The notes under the pieces were generated by a model, which was given only the letters and a program-made list of their open reading frames with translations, had not been told where the DNA came from and did not search any database. A stretch of DNA of 64,000 nt from assembly GCF_028743715.1 (NCBI RefSeq), contig NZ_CP117996.1, positions 3,038,001 to 3,102,000 on the forward strand, written 5' to 3'. Shown piece by piece: positions 35,010 to 43,051 of this stretch. A program made the position numbers and the translations under genes. Source of the DNA: Microbacterium sp. Clip185. Lineage in GTDB: Bacteria; Actinomycetota; Actinomycetes; Actinomycetales; Microbacteriaceae. The first letter of the stretch is position 1, and the number at the start of each line of letters is the position of its first letter.

Positions 35010-35303
35010 ATGTCGGATGAGCTGAACGTGCGCGTCGAGCGCGGCGAGGACAGGTACGAGGTCTTCCTCGACGACGTGCCCGCGGGCTTCACGGCCTTCT
35101 ACACGGACGAGGAAGGCCGCACGGTCTTCCCCCACACCCAAGTGGATCCCGCCTTCAAGGGTCACGGCGTCGCCAGCATCCTGGTCGAACGCGCTCTCGA
35201 GGACGAGGCGAAGCGCGGCGAGACCATCGTGCCGCTCTGCCCGTTCGTGGCGAAGTACCTGCGCGAGCACGAGGTGCCCGGCCTCAAGGTCGCCTGGCCG
35301 TGA
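35010..35303 (+). CDS. YjdJ-type GNAT acetyltransferase
   Basis: 97 aa minimal N-acetyltransferase fold. FPHTQVDPAFKGHGVASILVERAL carries the acetyl-CoA loop (KGHGVAS), and LCPFVAKYLREH is the family's conserved C-terminal part. Substrate unknown. ATG follows AGGAGAG, and a TAGCGT -10 is at 34979-34984. It overlaps the pirin gene (GTGA), suggesting co-translation. Confidence 0.9.
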   Translation: MSDELNVRVERGEDRYEVFLDDVPAGFTAFYTDEEGRTVFPHTQVDPAFKGHGVASILVERALEDEAKRGETIVPLCPFVAKYLREHEVPGLKVAWP

Positions 35304-36274
35304 CCCGACTCGACGCCCACGCCGAGGAGAGCCTCGAACAGTCCGTCGAGTGCGACGGGCCCCGTGCCGTCGTGCTCGACGCGCGCGAGGTTCCCCTGGG
35401 CGGTGTACGCGCGATGCAGGTGCACCGTGCCCTTCCGCAGCGCGAGCTGCCGATGGTCGGCGCGTGGTGCTTCCTCGACCGCTTCGGACCCCAGGAGGTG
35501 CGGATGCGGGTCGAGCCGCACCCCCACATCGGTCTGCAGACGGTCACCTGGCCGCTGGTGGGCGAAGTGCGCCACCGCGACGGGATCGGCAGCGACGTGC
35601 TGATCTCGCGCGGCCAGCTCAATCTCATGACGAGCGGGCGCGGCATCGCGCATTCCGAGTACTCGGTGACCGACGAGGAGATCCCCCTCGACGCCCTGCA
35701 GCTGTGGGTCGCCCTGCCCGACTCTCGCCGCCACGGCGAACCCGCATTCGAGCAGCACGCGGACCTTCCCGAGCTGGTGCTCGACGGCGGCGGGCGGGCC
35801 ACGGTGGTGATGGGAGAGCTCGGCGGCGTTCGCTCACCCGCATCCGCCTACACACCGATCGTGGGCGCCGAGATCCGCGTGCCCGCCGGCTCCCGCATCA
35901 CGCTGCCGCTGCGTGAGGACTGGGAGTACGCGCTCGTCGGCGTCGCCGGAGCCCCGCGCGTGCACACGGCGGATGCCGAGCACACCGAGCTGGTGGGGCT
36001 GCAACTGCTGTATCTCGGTCGCGGGCGCGAGCAGGTGCAGATCTCGAGCGCCGAGGACACGACGCTGTTCCTCCTGGGCGGCGAACCCTTCGAGGACGAG
36101 ATCGTCATGTGGTGGAACTTCGTCGGACGTGACCACGACGAGATCGTGGCTGCCCGCGAGGAGTGGGAGGCGGGCTCGGCGCGCTTCGCGCACGTGGTCG
36201 GCCACGGCAACGAACGCGTCCCCGCACCTCCGCTCCCGGCCGTTCGGCTGACGCGTCGTCGGCGACGGCTCTGA
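35300..36274 (+). CDS. Pirin family protein
   Basis: 324 aa bicupin. N-terminal cupin has the metal histidines in EPHPHIGLQTVTW and the pattern RGIAHSEYS; the second cupin is at about 180-290. Pirins bind iron; some act as quercetinases or transcription cofactors, and the activity here is unknown. GTG overlaps the stop of the GNAT gene by four bases. The gene ends 62 bp before the ECF transporter's first gene and seems to be a separate unit. Confidence 0.92.
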   Translation: MTRLDAHAEESLEQSVECDGPRAVVLDAREVPLGGVRAMQVHRALPQRELPMVGAWCFLDRFGPQEVRMRVEPHPHIGLQTVTWPLVGEVRHRDGIGSDVLISRGQLNLMTSGRGIAHSEYSVTDEEIPLDALQLWVALPDSRRHGEPAFEQHADLPELVLDGGGRATVVMGELGGVRSPASAYTPIVGAEIRVPAGSRITLPLREDWEYALVGVAGAPRVHTADAEHTELVGLQLLYLGRGREQVQISSAEDTTLFLLGGEPFEDEIVMWWNFVGRDHDEIVAAREEWEAGSARFAHVVGHGNERVPAPPLPAVRLTRRRRRL

Positions 36275-36324
36275 GCGGCGGAGTTCTCCCGGTCGCTGAG
36301 AGCCGCTCGTCAGCCTCGCGCCGA

Positions 36325-36330
36325 TAGTCT
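36325..36330 (+). promoter_or_regulatory. -10 hexamer TAGTCT of the ECF S-component gene
   Basis: TAGTCT, then GGGGAC, then GTG at 36337: leaderless architecture. No thiamine (TPP) riboswitch is visible upstream. Confidence 0.55.
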
Positions 36331-36336
36331 GGGGAC

Positions 36337-36885
36337 GTGGCCCGCACCTCCGTTCTGTCGACGCGCGTGCTGCTCGTGTGCGCCGCGATCGGCGTGGCCA
36401 CCGGCATCCTCGGCGGCATCGCCGGATGGGCCACGGTGCCGCTTCTCGGCTTCGTCCCGCCGCTGTACGGGCTGCTGCTGGGCGTGCACGTGCTCCCCGG
36501 CATCATCGCGCAGGAGGTGCTGCGCCGGCCCGGCGTCGCCCTGCTGGCCCACCTGCTGGCAGCACTCGTGTCCAGCGCCACGGCGCCCCAGTACGCGCTG
36601 CAGTTCCTGGGGACGGCGGTGCTCTTCGGAGGCATCCAGGAGGTGGTCGCCGCCGCGACCCGCTACCGTTCCTGGCGCGCGTGGCGCTTCTTCGTCTCGG
36701 CCCTCGTGATCGGCGTCATCATCGCCGCCGCCGTGTTCTTCGCCGCACACCTGAAGACGCTGCCGCTCTGGGCGCAGATCGCATACCTCGCCATCTCGGT
36801 GCTGGCCCCCGTCGCATGGACCGGCGTGGGCCTGTGGGTCGGCATCGGACTGCGCCGCGCCGGCGTCGTGCGCGGCGGACGATGA
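36337..36885 (+). CDS. ECF transporter S component, YkoE-like (first copy)
   Basis: 182 aa with about five hydrophobic helices, matching the YkoE family of substrate-binding S components of energy-coupling factor transporters. In other bacteria YkoE works with YkoD (double ATPase) and YkoC (T component) on thiamine precursors. It is clearly paralogous to the S component at 40954 (shared VLLxCAAIGVA start and RPGV motif). It lies five bases before a TetR gene, and the ATPase and T component follow. Its substrate is uncertain; the locus signals point to iron. Confidence 0.8.
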   Translation: MARTSVLSTRVLLVCAAIGVATGILGGIAGWATVPLLGFVPPLYGLLLGVHVLPGIIAQEVLRRPGVALLAHLLAALVSSATAPQYALQFLGTAVLFGGIQEVVAAATRYRSWRAWRFFVSALVIGVIIAAAVFFAAHLKTLPLWAQIAYLAISVLAPVAWTGVGLWVGIGLRRAGVVRGGR

Positions 36886-36889
36886 GTCG

Positions 36890-37471
36890 ATGACCGACGC
36901 CGTCGACAGCCCGGAACGCCGCCGACTCGCACAGCTCGTCGCCGACCTCATCCTCGAGAACGGCCTCATCGACCTGAGCCTGTCCGGCATCGCCCGCGCG
37001 GTGGGCTCCAACAACCGGATGCTGCTGTACTACTTCGGCTCGAAGGAGCGACTGCTGGAGGCCGCATCCGAGACCGCGATCGAGCGCTTCCCCCACCTCG
37101 CCGCCGTCTTCGAACGCCTCGCCGCCGACGATGCCCCGCTGCGAGAGCGCCTGCTGCGCGCGTGGCACGACATCGGTGCCCCCGAGAACCGGCCCTACCT
37201 GGTCATGTTCTTCCACCGTTTCGCGGTCGCCCTCGGAGACCCCGTGCGCTGGAGCGAGTTCCTTTCGCACCTCGGCACCGGATGGGTGCGTCACGTACGT
37301 GCGGTGTTCATCGCCGAGGGCTGGGCTCCGGATGCGGCCGAGCTCACCGCGACGCGCGTCGTCGCCGAGTGGCGCGGCCTGCAGTTCGCTCTCCTGTGCG
37401 GCATGGAGCCCGCGCGACTGACAGCGGCCTACGAACGCAGTATCGACGAGCTCCTGGAGAAGGCGAGTTAG
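36890..37471 (+). CDS. TetR-family transcriptional regulator
   Basis: 193 aa. N-terminal helix-turn-helix DLSLSGIARAVGSNNRMLLYYFGSKERLL is the TetR DNA-binding pattern, followed by a helical ligand domain. Located four bases after the S component and just before the ATPase, it probably controls the transporter locus. Its stop codon lies inside the iron-box-like sequence. Confidence 0.9.
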   Translation: MTDAVDSPERRRLAQLVADLILENGLIDLSLSGIARAVGSNNRMLLYYFGSKERLLEAASETAIERFPHLAAVFERLAADDAPLRERLLRAWHDIGAPENRPYLVMFFHRFAVALGDPVRWSEFLSHLGTGWVRHVRAVFIAEGWAPDAAELTATRVVAEWRGLQFALLCGMEPARLTAAYERSIDELLEKAS

Positions 37472-37486
37472 GTTAGGCTAAGTTGG
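37468..37486. promoter_or_regulatory. DtxR/IdeR-type iron box (imperfect)
   Basis: TTAGGTTAGGCTAAGTTGG matches the 19-bp DtxR/IdeR consensus (TTAGGTTAGSCTAACCTAA) at about 15 positions when the central S is allowed; the left arm is perfect and the right arm is weak. It lies at the TetR/ATPase gene boundary. Confidence 0.55.
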
Positions 37487-37518
37487 GAGGACCCGCCCGT
37501 CCGAACTCTGGATCCTCC

Positions 37519-39267
37519 GTGCCCGCTGCCTCCGCCGATCGCGACGCTCCGTCCGCCGCATCCGGCGTCGACGCACCCCTCCTGCGGGTCGAAGACCTCT
37601 CGGTCACCCACGAGGGCGCCACGCGGCCATCTCCCGCATCCGCCTCGTTGCGGATCGACCCTGGCGAGGTCGTGCTGCTCCTGGGGCCGAGCGGCTCCGG
37701 CAAGTCGACGCTGGCCCTGGCGCTGAACGGACTCATCCCCCACGACATCCCCGCCGAGGTCACCGGACGAGTGAGGGCCGGGAACCTGGACACCCGCGAC
37801 GCCTCCGTCGCCCAGCTGAGCACGCAGGTGGCGATGGTGTTCCAGGATCCGGACGCCCAGCTCGTCACCGGCACCTTGCTCGACGAGGTCGCCTTCGGCC
37901 CCGAGAACCTGCGGCTTCCCGTCGACGAGGTGCTCCGCCGCGCCGAAGACGCCCTGCGCCGGGTCGGGCTCTGGGACCGGCGCCACGAGAACCCCGATCG
38001 CCTGTCCGGCGGCGGACGCCAGCGGCTCGCGATCGCCGCGGCTCTGGCCATGGGCTCTCCCCTGCTGGTGCTCGACGAGCCCACGGCCAACCTCGATCCG
38101 CGCGGTATCGAAGAGGTGTACGCGACGCTCGCCGAACTCGTCGCGGCCGGCGATCGCGCCATCCTGCTGATCGAACACAACCTGGATGCGGCCGTGCCGC
38201 TGATCGATCGCGTCGTCGTGCTCGATGCGGCGGGCGCGGTCATCGCGGACGGGGGCGTCGACGAGGTGCTGCGTGCGCGGGCCGACGAACTGCACGAGCT
38301 CGGCGTGTGGCTGCCGACCTGCACCCTCGCGGCGCTCCGCCTGCGGGCGGCTGGCTACCGCATGGCCCCGTTGCCGCTGAGTCCTGCCGAACTGCGCGCG
38401 GCGCTCGAAACGCAGCCCGCGCCCGCATCCGTTGCCTCCGCCGCGCGGTCGGCCGTCACCTCACGCGAACCCCGCGAGCCCATCGTCCAGGTGCGCTCGC
38501 TGAGCCTGCGACGCGGGCGCACCGAAGTGCTGCACGACGTCTCGCTGAGCGTCGCGGCGGGCTCCTTCGTCGCGATCGTCGGAGCCAACGGCGCCGGAAA
38601 GACGAGCCTGCTGCAGGCGATCGCGGGAGTCGTCGTGCCCCCGCGCGGCACCGTGACGGTCGCCGGGGTCGACGTGGGCCGCGCCGACCCGCGGACGCTT
38701 CCCGCCCGCATCGGTTTCGTGTTTCAGAACCCGGAGCACCAGTTCATCGCCCACACGGTCGCAGACGAGATCGCGCACGGCCTGCGTCGGCAGCGGCTCG
38801 CCGATGACGAGGTGCGCCGGCGCACCGACGAGCTGCTCGCGCGGTTCGGGCTGACAGAGCGGGCCGGGGCCCATCCCTTCCTCCTCTCGGGCGGCCAGAA
38901 GCGCCGTCTCTCCGTCGGCACCGCGCTCGTGGCCGGCGCCCCGGTGCTTGCGCTCGACGAACCGACCTTCGGGCAGGACCGCGCCCGCGCCGACGAACTG
39001 CTCGCGCTGCTCGCCGAGCTCAACGCCGCCGGCACCACGGTGCTCGTGGTCACACACGACATGCAGCTCGTGACGGAGTACGCCGATCACGTGGTCGTGG
39101 TGCACGAGGGGCGTATCGCCGCATCCGGCGCCACATCCGACGTGTTCGCCGACGCGGCACTCATCGAGCGAGCTGGGTTGCGCCCTCCGCCGCTGCGGCA
39201 CGCGCTCGCTCAGCTCGAGGGGCATCCGGCCCTCACCGGCGTCGCGCGGTTGGCGGATCTGCCATGA
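37519..39267 (+). CDS. ECF transporter double ATPase (YkoD-like)
   Basis: 582 aa with two ABC ATPase domains. First: GPSGSGKSTLAL, signature LSGGGRQRLAIAAA, Walker B LLVLDEPTANLDP. Second (from about 325): GANGAGKTSLLQ, LSGGQKRRLSVGTA, VLALDEPTFGQDR. It powers the shared ECF module. Start is uncertain: GTG 37519 fits domain position but has no good ribosome site, and a TTG at 37483 is in frame. The iron-box-like site is just upstream. Its stop overlaps the T-component start (ATGA). Confidence 0.93.
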   Translation: MPAASADRDAPSAASGVDAPLLRVEDLSVTHEGATRPSPASASLRIDPGEVVLLLGPSGSGKSTLALALNGLIPHDIPAEVTGRVRAGNLDTRDASVAQLSTQVAMVFQDPDAQLVTGTLLDEVAFGPENLRLPVDEVLRRAEDALRRVGLWDRRHENPDRLSGGGRQRLAIAAALAMGSPLLVLDEPTANLDPRGIEEVYATLAELVAAGDRAILLIEHNLDAAVPLIDRVVVLDAAGAVIADGGVDEVLRARADELHELGVWLPTCTLAALRLRAAGYRMAPLPLSPAELRAALETQPAPASVASAARSAVTSREPREPIVQVRSLSLRRGRTEVLHDVSLSVAAGSFVAIVGANGAGKTSLLQAIAGVVVPPRGTVTVAGVDVGRADPRTLPARIGFVFQNPEHQFIAHTVADEIAHGLRRQRLADDEVRRRTDELLARFGLTERAGAHPFLLSGGQKRRLSVGTALVAGAPVLALDEPTFGQDRARADELLALLAELNAAGTTVLVVTHDMQLVTEYADHVVVVHEGRIAASGATSDVFADAALIERAGLRPPPLRHALAQLEGHPALTGVARLADLP

Positions 39268-40079
39268 CCGCGACGATCGACCCGTTCGCGGCGCCCACGG
39301 CGGCATCCGGGACACGCTTCCTCTACGCGCTCAATCCGCTCGCCAAGTTCGCGGCCATCATCCCCCCGAGCCTCGCGCTGATCTTCGTCCGCGACCTCGC
39401 CACCCCGCTCGCGTTCCTCGTGCTCGCCTACGCGGTGCTGCTCGTGGGCGCGCGGGCGTCGCGTCAGGTGCTGCTGACGCTGTTCCTGGCGCTACCGGCC
39501 GCCGTCGTCGTGCTCGGATGCGGCTTCGCCGCGTGGACGGATGCGGCCCAGGTCGACACGACACCGCTCGTGCTGCAGATCGGCGAATGGCGACTGTTCT
39601 CCGGCGCTCTCACGATCGGTTTCGCCACGGCTCTGCGCCTGATCGCGATCCTCGCGCTCGCCCTAGCCGCCGGATTCACGACCTCGGGAGCCGACCTCGC
39701 CCGATCGCTCGTGCAGCAGCTGCGTGTGCCGTACCGCATCGGCTACACGGCTCTGGCCGCATTCCGTTTCGTGCCGCGGTTCGCGCACGAGCTGGACGTG
39801 ATCCGGCAGGCGCACCGGGTGCGCGGCTCGCACGGCGGGCGCGGACCCTTCGCCGCGATCGCCCGCTGGGGCGGGTACATCGTCCCGCTCCTCGCTGGTG
39901 CGATCCGTCACGCCGAGCGCGTCGCGCTCGCGATGGATGCGCGCGCGTTCGGCGCCCACCCCGATCGCACCGAGCGTCATCTGGTGCCCTTCGGCATCCG
40001 CGACGTCGTCTTCGTCCTGGCGTTCTGGGCCGTCTCGGCGGCCGTCTTCCTCATCACCCGCCCCTGGGCGCTCGCCTGA
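39264..40079 (+). CDS. ECF transporter T component (EcfT/CbiQ-like)
   Basis: 271 aa integral membrane protein with five to six helices and the coupling-helix pattern typical of EcfT (the basic stretch MDARAFGAHPDRTERH near residue 225 resembles the ATPase-contacting A-R-A/R-G motifs). It joins the ATPases to the S components. Overlaps the ATPase gene by four bases; the reductase follows after 23 bp. Confidence 0.92.
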   Translation: MTATIDPFAAPTAASGTRFLYALNPLAKFAAIIPPSLALIFVRDLATPLAFLVLAYAVLLVGARASRQVLLTLFLALPAAVVVLGCGFAAWTDAAQVDTTPLVLQIGEWRLFSGALTIGFATALRLIAILALALAAGFTTSGADLARSLVQQLRVPYRIGYTALAAFRFVPRFAHELDVIRQAHRVRGSHGGRGPFAAIARWGGYIVPLLAGAIRHAERVALAMDARAFGAHPDRTERHLVPFGIRDVVFVLAFWAVSAAVFLITRPWALA

Positions 40080-40102
40080 CCCACCCGACAGAAAGGCTCC
40101 GC

Positions 40103-40957
40103 ATGGCTCGGTTCTCCCGTCTCGTGAAGCCCGCATCCCCCGACCTCCTGCACCTCAGGGTGCTCCGCACCGAACGCCTGAGCGAGCATTGGATGCGGGT
40201 GACGCTCGGCGAGGGGGAGATCGACCGGTTCGTGCCGCTCGGCTACGACCAGTGGTTCCGCCTCTTCCTCCCCGTCGGCGGCGACGAAGGCCTGGAGCGG
40301 ATCCCGGCCAAGGCGAACAAGCTGATCGGGTACCTGAAATACCTGCGCATCCCGGACGGCGTGCGTCCCGTCATGCGCAACTACACCGTGCGCGCCTACC
40401 GACCGGCTACCGCGAACGCGGGTGCCGAGCTGGATGTGGACTTCGTCCTGCACGGCACAGGGCCCGATGCGGGTCCCGCATCCCGGTGGGCGGCGTCCGC
40501 ACGCCCCGGCGACAGCGTCGTGATCATCGACGAGGGGCTCGGGTTCGACCCGGAACGCGGCGTCGATCGGGTGATCCTCGCCGCGGACGAGACGGGGCTG
40601 CCCGCGGTGTCCGGGATTTGCGCCTCGCTGCCGGCGAGCGCGACGGGCGTCGCCCTCGTCGAGGTGCCGTCGGAGGCCGACGCACTGGCATTCGATGCGC
40701 CCGCCGGCGTCGAGGTGCGGTGGCTCGTCCGCGACGCCCAGGCCCGCCCCGGCACACTCGCACTCGCGGCTCTCGAGGACGTCCCGCTGCCTGCAGAGGG
40801 AGTACACGCATTCATCGTCGGCGAGCAGTCGCTGCCGACATCCGCCCGCCGCGCTCTCGTCGCCCGGGGCCTCGACAAGGCCTCGATCAGCTTCATCGGC
40901 TACTGGCGCGTGGGCGCGGCGCGCCCCGCGCGCACCTCCGCGGAGGTCGACGCGTGA
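40103..40957 (+). CDS. Siderophore-interacting protein (FAD-binding ferric reductase)
   Basis: 284 aa. SIP/ViuB-like: the FAD-binding domain includes RNYTVRAYRP and VDFVLHGTGPDAGPASRWAASA, and the C-terminal NAD(P)H-like domain has LAADETGLPAVSG and FIVGEQSLPTSARRALVARG ending in SFIGYWRVG. These proteins release iron from ferric siderophores in the cytoplasm by reduction. Its position within an ECF transporter operon downstream of an iron-box-like site suggests that the transporter imports iron-related cargo. ATG follows GAAAGG. Overlaps the next S component (GTGA). Confidence 0.9.
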   Translation: MARFSRLVKPASPDLLHLRVLRTERLSEHWMRVTLGEGEIDRFVPLGYDQWFRLFLPVGGDEGLERIPAKANKLIGYLKYLRIPDGVRPVMRNYTVRAYRPATANAGAELDVDFVLHGTGPDAGPASRWAASARPGDSVVIIDEGLGFDPERGVDRVILAADETGLPAVSGICASLPASATGVALVEVPSEADALAFDAPAGVEVRWLVRDAQARPGTLALAALEDVPLPAEGVHAFIVGEQSLPTSARRALVARGLDKASISFIGYWRVGAARPARTSAEVDA

Positions 40958-41517
40958 GCGCTTCGTCGGCCGAGACCCCGCGCACGGCGCGCGGCCGCAT
41001 CCCCACCCTCGTACTGCTGACCTGCGCCGCGATCGGCGTCGCCGGCGGCGTCGTGCTGTGGGGCGCGACCGGTCTGTCGACGCTGCTCTTCGCGGTCGTG
41101 CCGTTCGCCTCGGTGGCGCTGGCAGGGATGTGGCTGCTGCCTGCCACGATCGCGCTGCGACTGCTGCAGCGGCCGGGGGTGGGCCTGCTCGTGGGCCTCA
41201 TCTCGGGCATCGTCGTGCTGCCCTACATCGGCACCAACCTGTGGTGGGCGTTCTTCGCCGAGCTGCCGTTCCTGCTCGTCCTGTACCGCTACTGGGGAAC
41301 CTGGCTGCACTTCGCCGGCGCACTCATCATCGGCGTGGTCTACCCGCTGTTCGCGGCCGAGTACTTCAACCTGTGGGCCATGCCGCTGCCCGCGGTGATC
41401 GGCTTCTTCGCGCTGACGATCGGGAGCTGCCTCGCGGGCACCGCGCTCGGGGTCGTGATCGCCGATGCGCTCCGGCGCGCGGGTGTCGCCCGTCTCGCCC
41501 GCCGCCAGCCCCGCTGA
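40954..41517 (+). CDS. ECF transporter S component, YkoE-like (second copy)
   Basis: 187 aa, about five helices, paralogous to the protein at 36337. GTG overlaps the reductase stop, so it is translationally coupled to it. Two S components around one ATPase/T pair suggests two related substrates sharing an energising module. The last codons overlap the first, degenerate copy of the 61-bp repeat array. Confidence 0.78.
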   Translation: MSASSAETPRTARGRIPTLVLLTCAAIGVAGGVVLWGATGLSTLLFAVVPFASVALAGMWLLPATIALRLLQRPGVGLLVGLISGIVVLPYIGTNLWWAFFAELPFLLVLYRYWGTWLHFAGALIIGVVYPLFAAEYFNLWAMPLPAVIGFFALTIGSCLAGTALGVVIADALRRAGVARLARRQPR

Positions 41518-41710
41518 CCCCGCGGCGGCGTCACGCCGCACGACGTGTCTCGTCCCTCGAAGACGGGCCCACCCGGTCGGAGGGACCCGAAACGCGGCCC
41601 GCACGACCGAACCACGACGTTTCGCGTCCCTCGAACGCGGACCCATCCGATTCAAGGGACCCGAAATGCGGCCGGCGCGCTCGCACAGCGACATCACGGG
41701 TCCCTCGAAC
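41502..41710. repeat. 61-bp palindromic repeats, 74-bp period (second locus)
   Basis: Clear units at 41576-41636 and 41650-41710; a degenerate unit at 41502-41562 keeps CGTCCCTCGAA at its right end and overlaps the stop of the S-component gene. Spacers are 13 bp (41563-41575, 41637-41649). Units share AGGGACCCGAAA and GTCCCTCGAAC with the array at 12377. It lies between the convergent ECF operon and an acyl-CoA dehydrogenase. Confidence 0.85.
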
Positions 41711-41726
41711 GGGATGGGGGCGGCGG

Positions 41727-42890
41727 CTACTTCCGGCCGGTCACCTGACGCGCGACGATCTCACGCATGATCTCGTTCGTGCCGCCGTAGATGCGGTGCA
41801 CGCGGGCGTCGACGAAGGCGCGGGCGACGGGATACTCCAGGATGTAGCCGTATCCGCCGTGCAGCTGGACGGCGGCATCGAGCACCTCCCACTCGCGCTC
41901 CGTCGTCCAGAACTTGACCTTGGCCGCCTCCTCCGGCGTGAGCTTGCCCTCGCCGTACAGCGCGATGGCGCGGTCGACGTAGGCCCACAGCACATCGACC
42001 GTCGTCGCCATGTCGGCCAGGCGGAAGCGGGTGTTCTGGAAGTCGGCGATCGCGTGACCGAACGCCTCGCGGCTGCTCGTGTACTCGAGTGTCCACCGCA
42101 GACCCGCGTCGGCTGCCGCGGCCGCGGCCACGCCGATCGACAGCCGCTCGAGCGGAAGGTTGCGCATGAGCTGCACGAAGCCGTGGCCGGGCTCGCCGCC
42201 GATGAGGTTCTCGTCGGGGATGAACACGTCGGTGAACGACAGCTCCGCCGTGTCGTGCCCGGCGAAGCCCATCTTGTGCAGCTTCTTGCCGTGATCGAAG
42301 CCCGCCATGCCGTTCTCGACGAGCACGAGACTGAACGCGTCGGGGCGGTTGCCTTCGCCGGTCTTGACGAACGTCACCACGAGATCCGCCGTCGCGCCCG
42401 ACGAGATGAACGTCTTGGCGCCGTTGAGGATCCAGCCGCCGTCCACCTTCTTGGCGACGGTGGAGATTCCGCGCAGATCGCTTCCCGCACCGGGCTCGGT
42501 CATGGCGAGCGCGCCGATCACCTCGCCGGTGGCCATGCCGGGCAGCCACTTCTGCTTCTGCTCCGGCGTGCCGAAGTGAGCGAGGTACGGCACGGCGAGG
42601 TCGTCCTGGATGCCGAAGGCACCGGCCAGCGACCCGAGCCCGGCCTTGATGACCTCCTCGTTGACCACGGCGCGGAAGCGGTAGTCCTGCAGCATCCCCG
42701 CGCCGCCGAACTCCTCAGGAACCGACAGTCCGATGATCCCGGCGTCGCCGGCGGCCCTCATGGTCTCGCGGTCGATCTGACCGGCCGCATCCCATGCTTC
42801 GCGCCGGGCGTTCGTGCCGTAGCGCTTGATGAACTCGACCACGACCTCCCGGAAAGCCTCGTGATCCTCGTCGTAGATGTCGCGTTCCAC
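41727..42890 (-). CDS. Acyl-CoA dehydrogenase
   Basis: 387 aa, standard length. Motifs: VPEEFGGAGM, GALAMTEPGAGSDLRGISTVAKK (FAD/substrate), KTFISSGATADLVV, RLSIGVAAAAAADAG and C-terminal QLHGGYGYILEYPVARAFVDARVHRIYGGTNEIMREIVAR. It desaturates acyl-CoA with FAD and electron-transfer flavoprotein. The GTG at 42890 follows GGAGGAG with ideal spacing and begins the usual N-terminus; ATG 42905 is the alternative. Overlap with the repeats is avoided by 16 bp. A palindrome GTGGAAT-CGC-ATTCCAC about 100 bp upstream may be its operator. Confidence 0.93.
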   Translation of the reverse strand: MERDIYDEDHEAFREVVVEFIKRYGTNARREAWDAAGQIDRETMRAAGDAGIIGLSVPEEFGGAGMLQDYRFRAVVNEEVIKAGLGSLAGAFGIQDDLAVPYLAHFGTPEQKQKWLPGMATGEVIGALAMTEPGAGSDLRGISTVAKKVDGGWILNGAKTFISSGATADLVVTFVKTGEGNRPDAFSLVLVENGMAGFDHGKKLHKMGFAGHDTAELSFTDVFIPDENLIGGEPGHGFVQLMRNLPLERLSIGVAAAAAADAGLRWTLEYTSSREAFGHAIADFQNTRFRLADMATTVDVLWAYVDRAIALYGEGKLTPEEAAKVKFWTTEREWEVLDAAVQLHGGYGYILEYPVARAFVDARVHRIYGGTNEIMREIVARQVTGRK

Positions 42891-42989
42891 TGACGTCTCC
42901 TCCATCTCGGGGCGCCTGCGTCGACACGCTGCGGCGCCATCGCCTGCCGCGATCCTAGACCGGCGGATGCGTGGTGAGCACATCACGCT

Positions 42990-43006
42990 GTGGAATCGCA
43001 TTCCAC
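42990..43006. promoter_or_regulatory. Operator-like palindrome GTGGAAT-CGC-ATTCCAC
   Basis: Perfect 7-bp arms, 100 bp upstream of the acyl-CoA dehydrogenase start, as expected for a TetR-type fatty-acid regulator operator. The regulator gene is not adjacent. Confidence 0.45.
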
Positions 43007-43051
43007 GCACACCGAAACCGAGTGTCGCGATTGTGGAGGCTCTCCAGCGAG

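Noticed and set aside
36200..36340. TPP riboswitch before the YkoE-like gene
   Set aside because: The 62-bp gap is too short, and the -10 hexamer is placed right at the start codon.
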